Shown here: positions 5,223-9,388 of the stretch, piece after piece
Position numbering within the stretch: position 1 is the first letter of the stretch
Layout of the letters: every line of letters begins with the position of its first letter
Source of the DNA: Nitrospirae bacterium CG2_30_53_67
GTDB taxonomy: Bacteria; CG2-30-53-67
DNA: 9,388 nucleotides
Reading direction: 5' to 3'
Assembly: GCA_001873285.1 (NCBI GenBank)
Contig: MNYV01000100.1
Span: 1 to 9,388, forward strand
Notes under the pieces: model-generated
Database searches by the model: none
What the model was told of the DNA's origin: nothing
The model's input: the letters and a program-made list of their open reading frames with translations, nothing else
Made by a program: the position numbers and the translations under genes

Positions 5223-6461
5223 ATGGAAAAAATATTGACCAAGAATTTTGACAAGCCCGGCTCCCATACCCTGAAAGTCTATGAGGAGGGCGGCGGGTAC
5301 GAGGCCCTTCGTACAGTCCTCTCCTCGTGGACGCCGGAACAGGTGGCGGCCGAGGTCAAGAGGTCCAATCTCCGCGGACGGGGAGGAGCGGGGTTCCCGA
5401 CTGGCATGAAGTGGGGCTTTGTGCCCAAGGACTCTCCCAAAGAAAAATATCTTTGTGTCAATGCCGACGAGGGAGAGCCGGGGACCTTCAAGGACCGCAT
5501 GATCCTGGAGAGAGACCCCCATATGCTTTTGGAGGGGGCGATTCTCGCCTCCTATGCCATCAGCGCGGGCAAGGCTTACATCTATATCCGAGGCGAATTC
5601 GCCTTGGGCGGCGAGCGCATGGAAGCGGCTGTTTCCGAGGCGTATGCCCGGAACTACCTGGGCCAGAATATCCTGAAAAGCGGTTTCAATCTGGATGTCG
5701 CTGTCCACTACGGCGCCGGGGCCTATATCTGCGGTGAGGAGACGGCGCTGCTGGAATCCCTCGAGGGGAAGAAGGGATGGCCCAGGGTCCGTCCTCCGTT
5801 TCCTGCTGTGGCGGGACTTTTCCGCTGCCCCACGGTGATCAACAATGTGGAGACCCTGGCCAATGTCCCGCACATCATCAATCAGGGGGCCGAGTGGTTT
5901 GCCTCTCTGGGGACCGAAAAGAGCGGGGGGACCAAGCTCTTTCCCATCAGCGGGCGGGTGAACCGCCCCGGTTTGTATGAGCTTCCCCTGGGCACGCCGC
6001 TTCGGAGAATGATCGAGGAGGAGGCCGCCGGCGTGATCGGAGGCAAGAGGATCAAGGGGGTGATCCCCGGAGGCGCCTCCTGTCCCGTGCTCACGGAAAA
6101 AGAGATTGATGTTCCCATGGATTTCGATTCCCTGGCCCGTGCAGGCTCCATGCTCGGTTCCGGCGCGGTCATTGTCCTCGATGAAGAGACCTCCATGGTC
6201 AAGACCCTGCTCAATCTGGAACGGTTCTTCGCACGTGAGTCCTGCGGACAGTGCACCCCTTGCCGTGAAGGGACCCGCTGGATTGTGCAGGTCCTGACCC
6301 GGATTGCGAACGGCAAGGGCACGGACGGCGATCCGGACCTCCTGCTCGATATTGCAGACCACATGGCCGGGCGCACGGTCTGCCCCCTGGGGGATGCGGC
6401 GGCCGGGCCGGTCAAGAGTTTTGTAACCAAGTTTCGACAGGAATTCATGTCCCTGTCATGA
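5223..6461 (+). CDS. nuoF: NADH-quinone oxidoreductase subunit F (51-kDa, NADH/FMN site)
   Basis: A 412-aa subunit that oxidises NADH, passes electrons to FMN, and hands them to [4Fe-4S] cluster N3. The glycine-rich FMN/NADH loop is RGRGGAGFPTGMKW (51-64), followed by NADEGEPGTFKDRM (from residue 80; E83 and E85 lie at the nicotinamide/FMN contacts) and YICGEETALLESLEG. N3 ligands are C341, C344 and C347 (SCGQCTPCREG) and C387 (CPLGDAA). The start at 5223 has GAGG at 5211-5214. An in-frame ATG at 5157 would add 22 residues read from repeat DNA and is rejected. Nothing is missing; length is slightly below the usual 420-445. Confidence 0.97.
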   Translation: MEKILTKNFDKPGSHTLKVYEEGGGYEALRTVLSSWTPEQVAAEVKRSNLRGRGGAGFPTGMKWGFVPKDSPKEKYLCVNADEGEPGTFKDRMILERDPHMLLEGAILASYAISAGKAYIYIRGEFALGGERMEAAVSEAYARNYLGQNILKSGFNLDVAVHYGAGAYICGEETALLESLEGKKGWPRVRPPFPAVAGLFRCPTVINNVETLANVPHIINQGAEWFASLGTEKSGGTKLFPISGRVNRPGLYELPLGTPLRRMIEEEAAGVIGGKRIKGVIPGGASCPVLTEKEIDVPMDFDSLARAGSMLGSGAVIVLDEETSMVKTLLNLERFFARESCGQCTPCREGTRWIVQVLTRIANGKGTDGDPDLLLDIADHMAGRTVCPLGDAAAGPVKSFVTKFRQEFMSLS

Positions 6462-6496
6462 AATGGGAATCAGGAGTCCGAATCCCAAGCAGGTTC

Positions 6497-6586
6497 CTCC
6501 CCCTGGATGGGGGAGAATAAAGGTGGGGGTGGGCATTTCTTTTTCGATTCCCCCTCACCCGCACCCTCTACCGCCAGGGGAGAGGG
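6497..6586. repeat. Degenerate second copy of the C/G-skewed double-hairpin repeat (nuoF-nuoG gap)
   Basis: CTCCCCC/GGGGGAG with loop TGGAT (6497-6515) is the first hairpin. The second is CCCTCT (6564-6569) paired with AGAGGG (6581-6586). The words CCCCTCACCC and ACCCTCT recur as in the 5005-5112 element, but the arms have drifted (ACCGCCA replaces the regular loop). The 231-bp gap 6462-6692 contains no gene. Confidence 0.55.
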
Positions 6587-6627
6587 AAGCATGAGAGTCT
6601 CATAGGATGGTGAATCAGGGCCTTACT

Positions 6628-6647
6628 CCCCTTCCAAGGGGGGGGGG
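6628..6647. repeat. CCCCTT/AAGGGG hairpin ending in a ten-G tract
   Basis: CCCCTT-CC-AAGGGG (6628-6641) continues as an uninterrupted run of ten G (6638-6647), then A5. It lies 46 bases before nuoG and belongs to no reading frame. Such a homopolymer is prone both to replication slippage and to sequencing error. Confidence 0.5.
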
Positions 6648-6692
6648 AAAAATAAGACTTCTTGTGAGGCGATCAGGATTGAAAGAGACATC

Positions 6693-8201
6693 ATGCCCAA
6701 ACTGACCATCGATGGAAAGAGCATTTTGGTTGAGCCGGGGTCCACGGTGATGCAGGCCGCGGACCGGCTGGGGATCCTCATCCCCCGGTTCTGCTACCAC
6801 CCGGCTCTTTCGGCCGTGGGAAGCTGCCGGATGTGCATGGTGGAGATCGAGAGACTCCCCAAGCTTCAGACCGCTTGTACCACACCGGCGGTTGATGGCA
6901 TGGTGGTGCATACCGAAACCGATAAGGTCCGTGACGCACGCCGGAGCATCCTGGAGTTTCTCCTGATCAACCACCCCATTGACTGCCCGGTCTGCGACAA
7001 GACCGGAGAATGTTTTCTCCAGGACTATTATATGGAATACGGCCTTTACACCAGCCGTTATCTCGAAGAACGATGGAACAAGAGAAAGGTGTTTATCCTG
7101 GGGCCCACCATTGTCATGGACGAAGAGAGGTGTGTGCTCTGCTCACGCTGTGTCCGGTTCTTTGAAGAGGTATCCAAGGTGAAACGCCTGGGGATCTTCG
7201 AGCGGAGTGCGGAATCGTATCTCTCCACCTATCCGGGTGAGGTTCTAAAAGACCCTTACTGCGGGAATGTCGTGGACCTCTGTCCGGTAGGGGCCCTGAC
7301 CGACCGAGACTTCCGCTTTGAGCAGCGGGTCTGGATGCTGAAGCATGGGGATGCCGTATGCCCCTTCTGCGCACGGGGGTGCAACATCACCGTGGATTAC
7401 AACGAGAAGAGCGACATCCAGATCAACGACCGCCGCGTCTATCGTTTTCGACCAAGGTACAACCCCGAGGTGAACGGATACTGGATGTGCGACACGGGGC
7501 GCTACGGTTACCGGGCCGTGGATTCACCGGAGCGGATCGGAGAACCCCTGATGCGTGAAGGGAAGCGGATGATACCGGTGGGATGGGAGACCATGATCAA
7601 GAAGACGGCGCTCCGGATTCGGGAGGTGATCGACCAGGACGGACCTGAGTGCATCGGGCTGATCGTGCATCCCTCGGTTACCTGTGAAACAGCCGGGGCC
7701 GCGAAGAGGCTCTTTGTGGAACATCTTGGCGTCCGGAACGTGAGCACGGGGTTTCCCGTGGACCCGTCCGCATATGAAGATGATATCCTGATCCGCAAGG
7801 ACCGTTTCCCGAACCGGCGCGGCCTGGAACAGGCCGGCCTTGCGGCCGGAGAAAAGGATGCGGAGTGGATTCTGGGGGCCTGGGCCAGGGGGGAAATCAA
7901 ACTCCTCTACATGATCGGAGATGATCTCCCCAGGCTTTTGAATAAGCAGAAACCATCTCCCCTCTTCGGGGCAGAGGGGGTCCTCATCCTCCAGAAGAGC
8001 ACCGCGGGCCCGGAAGACGAATCTGCCCGGATGATCCTCCCCTCGGCCATGTCCCTTGAAGAGGGTGGGACTTTTATCAACTTCGAGGGGAAGGCCCAGC
8101 AGTTCAAGGGCGTGGTCTCTCCATTCGGTGAATCTCTTGGGTCCGGGGATATCCTGGCCCGGCTGGCCCAGGCGCTCGGCCTGGACACGGGGACGGCATA
8201 A
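6693..8201 (+). CDS. nuoG: NADH-quinone oxidoreductase subunit G, short form with N7 site
   Basis: A 502-aa Fe-S subunit that wires electrons from NuoF towards NuoB. Ligand sets seen: [2Fe-2S] N1b C34, C45, C48, C62; N5 H94, C98, C101, C107 (HPIDCPVCDKTGEC); N4 C147, C150, C153, C197; and the extra N7 set C223, C226, C230, C266 (CPFCARGCN...YWMCDTGRYGY). From about 275 the molybdopterin-oxidoreductase-like domain follows but is contracted to about 225 residues. Its landmarks are PVGWETMIKKTALRI, HPSVTCETAGAAKRL, RFPNRRGLEQAGL, EIKLLYMIGDD, and ARMILPSAMSLEEGGTFINFEGKAQ. The C-terminus looks natural, so this is internal shortening, not truncation. Usual NuoG proteins have about 680-900 residues. 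The start has GAAAGAGA at 6681-6688. The stop overlaps the nuoH start by one base. Confidence 0.95.
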   Translation: MPKLTIDGKSILVEPGSTVMQAADRLGILIPRFCYHPALSAVGSCRMCMVEIERLPKLQTACTTPAVDGMVVHTETDKVRDARRSILEFLLINHPIDCPVCDKTGECFLQDYYMEYGLYTSRYLEERWNKRKVFILGPTIVMDEERCVLCSRCVRFFEEVSKVKRLGIFERSAESYLSTYPGEVLKDPYCGNVVDLCPVGALTDRDFRFEQRVWMLKHGDAVCPFCARGCNITVDYNEKSDIQINDRRVYRFRPRYNPEVNGYWMCDTGRYGYRAVDSPERIGEPLMREGKRMIPVGWETMIKKTALRIREVIDQDGPECIGLIVHPSVTCETAGAAKRLFVEHLGVRNVSTGFPVDPSAYEDDILIRKDRFPNRRGLEQAGLAAGEKDAEWILGAWARGEIKLLYMIGDDLPRLLNKQKPSPLFGAEGVLILQKSTAGPEDESARMILPSAMSLEEGGTFINFEGKAQQFKGVVSPFGESLGSGDILARLAQALGLDTGTA

Positions 8202-9274
8202 TGGACATCGTCATCATTCTCGTCAAGATAGGTCTGATGATCGGCTTTCTCATGGTCATGGGCCTGCTCCTCACCTGGGTCGAGCGGAAACAGAGCGCTG
8301 TGATGCAGGACAGAATCGGCGCCAACCGCGCCGATATCCTGGGCATGCGCCTCATCGGCCTTTTTCATCCCCTGGCCGATGCCCTGAAACTCCTGACCAA
8401 GGAGGACTTCGTCCCGCCTTCAGGCAACCGCTTTATTCATACCCTGGCCCCGTTTATCGCTTTTACCACGGCACTGGTCGGGTTCGCCGTGATCCCCTTT
8501 GGCCCGCCCATCCATCTGTTCCACCGGGAGATCACGCTTCAGGTGGCCGACATCCACGTGGGGATCCTCTTTGTTTTTGTCGCGGCCGGGCTCTCCATCT
8601 ACGGGGTGATCCTGGCCGGATGGTCCTCGGCCAACCGATACAGTCTCCTCGGAGCGCTCCGGGGCGCGGCGCAGACCATCTCCTATGAAGTCTCCATGGG
8701 GCTTTCCGTCATCGGCCTCCTCATGATTTTTGGATCGCTCAGCCTCTCCGAGATCGCCCATGCGCAGGGGGAGCTCATCTGGGGCTTTCTCCCCCGCTGG
8801 GGGGTGATGGTCCAGCCGCTCGGATTCCTGATCTTCTTCACAGCCGCCGTGGCCGAGACCAAGCGGGTCCCCTTTGACCTCCCGGAAGGGGAGTCGGAGA
8901 TCATCGGTTTTTTCTTAGAGTACAGCGGGATGAAGTTCGGACTTCTCTGGATCGGGGAGTTCGTGGAGATTGTGGTCATGTCCGGGCTGATCACGGCACT
9001 CTTTTTCGGGGGGTGGCAGGTCCCCTTCCTGTATGAGCATGGGTTTGAATTCCCATGGGGAACTCGGGCCGGGCTTCCCCATGGTCTGGTCCTGACATTG
9101 CAGGTCGCTTCCTTTGTATTCAAGGTCGCCTTTTTTTGCTGGTTTCAGATGCTGGTCCGGTGGACGTTTCCCCGGTTCCGCTATGACCAGCTTATGCGCC
9201 TCGGGTGGAAAGGACTGCTGCCGCTTTCGTTTTTAAACATTGTGGTGACCGGGATCGTTGTTCTGGTATTTTAG
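8201..9274 (+). CDS. nuoH: NADH-quinone oxidoreductase subunit H (ND1 homologue)
   Basis: A 357-aa membrane subunit that joins the peripheral arm to the proton-pumping arm and lines the quinone channel. About eight hydrophobic segments are visible; the first spans residues 3-27 and leads into ERK (28-30). Quinone-channel motifs are present: RIGANR (38-43), HPLADALKLLTKED (56-69), and PFDLPEGESE (224-233), with the following LEYSGMKFG. The TAATG junction overlaps nuoG by one base, and GGGGA at 8189-8193 is the ribosome binding site, so translation is tightly coupled to nuoG. Length is normal. nuoI would be expected next but is not reached before the window ends 114 bp later. Confidence 0.97.
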   Translation: MDIVIILVKIGLMIGFLMVMGLLLTWVERKQSAVMQDRIGANRADILGMRLIGLFHPLADALKLLTKEDFVPPSGNRFIHTLAPFIAFTTALVGFAVIPFGPPIHLFHREITLQVADIHVGILFVFVAAGLSIYGVILAGWSSANRYSLLGALRGAAQTISYEVSMGLSVIGLLMIFGSLSLSEIAHAQGELIWGFLPRWGVMVQPLGFLIFFTAAVAETKRVPFDLPEGESEIIGFFLEYSGMKFGLLWIGEFVEIVVMSGLITALFFGGWQVPFLYEHGFEFPWGTRAGLPHGLVLTLQVASFVFKVAFFCWFQMLVRWTFPRFRYDQLMRLGWKGLLPLSFLNIVVTGIVVLVF

Positions 9275-9322
9275 GTTCATCGTCGAAGTATGTGATCAAA
9301 AAATAGTGGTTCATATCCTTTG

Positions 9323-9388
9323 TTGTCATTGTCCATTTTGTCATCGTCCGGTCCCCCGATCAAGTCGGAGGACAGGCCCGACCGGGCG
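9323..9388. repeat. Partial copy of the GTCATT hairpin-repeat family after nuoH
   Basis: TTGTCATTGTCC (9323-9334) repeats 1008-1019 exactly. It is followed by GTCATCGTCCGG and the stem CCCCCGA-TCAAG-TCGGAGG (one mismatch), which parallels CCCCGA-TCGAG-TCGGGG at 1057-1073. CCGGTC (9349-9354) and GACCGG form an outer pair. The element runs off the window end. The stretch 9275-9322 shows no gene and no convincing terminator. Confidence 0.6.

Noticed and set aside
5142-6362. 406-aa open frame antisense to nuoF
   Set aside because: A shadow of a high-GC gene; the plus-strand NuoF carries all family motifs and this frame carries none.

Overview
The window looks like a bacterial chromosome of moderately high GC content. 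It carries the first two thirds of an operon for respiratory complex I (NADH:quinone oxidoreductase, Nuo type). The fused nuoCD gene, the gene order A-B-CD-E-F-G-H and the intergenic repeat style suggest a Desulfobacterota/Deltaproteobacteria- or Nitrospirota-like lineage. That placement is inference from general resemblance, not a measured phylogeny.

Layout. Positions 85-716 (minus strand) hold a two-gene toxin-antitoxin module: an AbrB-type antitoxin followed by a PIN-domain toxin (VapBC type), with a clear sigma70-like promoter. Positions 717-1219 contain no gene. They hold that promoter, a nested inverted-repeat element, and a second strong sigma70-like promoter whose -10 box lies inside a perfect 6+6 palindrome. 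From 1220 everything reads on the plus strand: a NifU/IscU-type Fe-S scaffold gene, a 124-bp hairpin element, then nuoA, nuoB, nuoCD, nuoE, nuoF, nuoG and nuoH. After nuoH (ends 9274) the window closes in another copy of the hairpin-repeat family. nuoI and nuoJ-N are not in view.

How the genes work together. NuoE, NuoF and NuoG form the NADH-oxidising arm (FMN plus a chain of Fe-S clusters). NuoB and NuoCD form the connecting module with terminal cluster N2 and the quinone site. NuoA and NuoH are membrane subunits at the quinone/proton-pump interface. The visible subunits show ligand sets for two 2Fe-2S and five 4Fe-4S clusters, so an Fe-S scaffold at the head of the operon makes sense as a supply gene.

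What stands out. NuoG is short (502 aa) because its molybdopterin-oxidoreductase-like domain is contracted, yet every cluster motif is kept, including the N7 site that many lineages lack. The operon is also peppered with several different palindromic repeat families, in most of the gaps between genes (nuoA/B and nuoG/H overlap instead). I see no evidence for a wholly new biological system. The core is an ordinary complex I operon, with interesting regulatory and repeat architecture around it.
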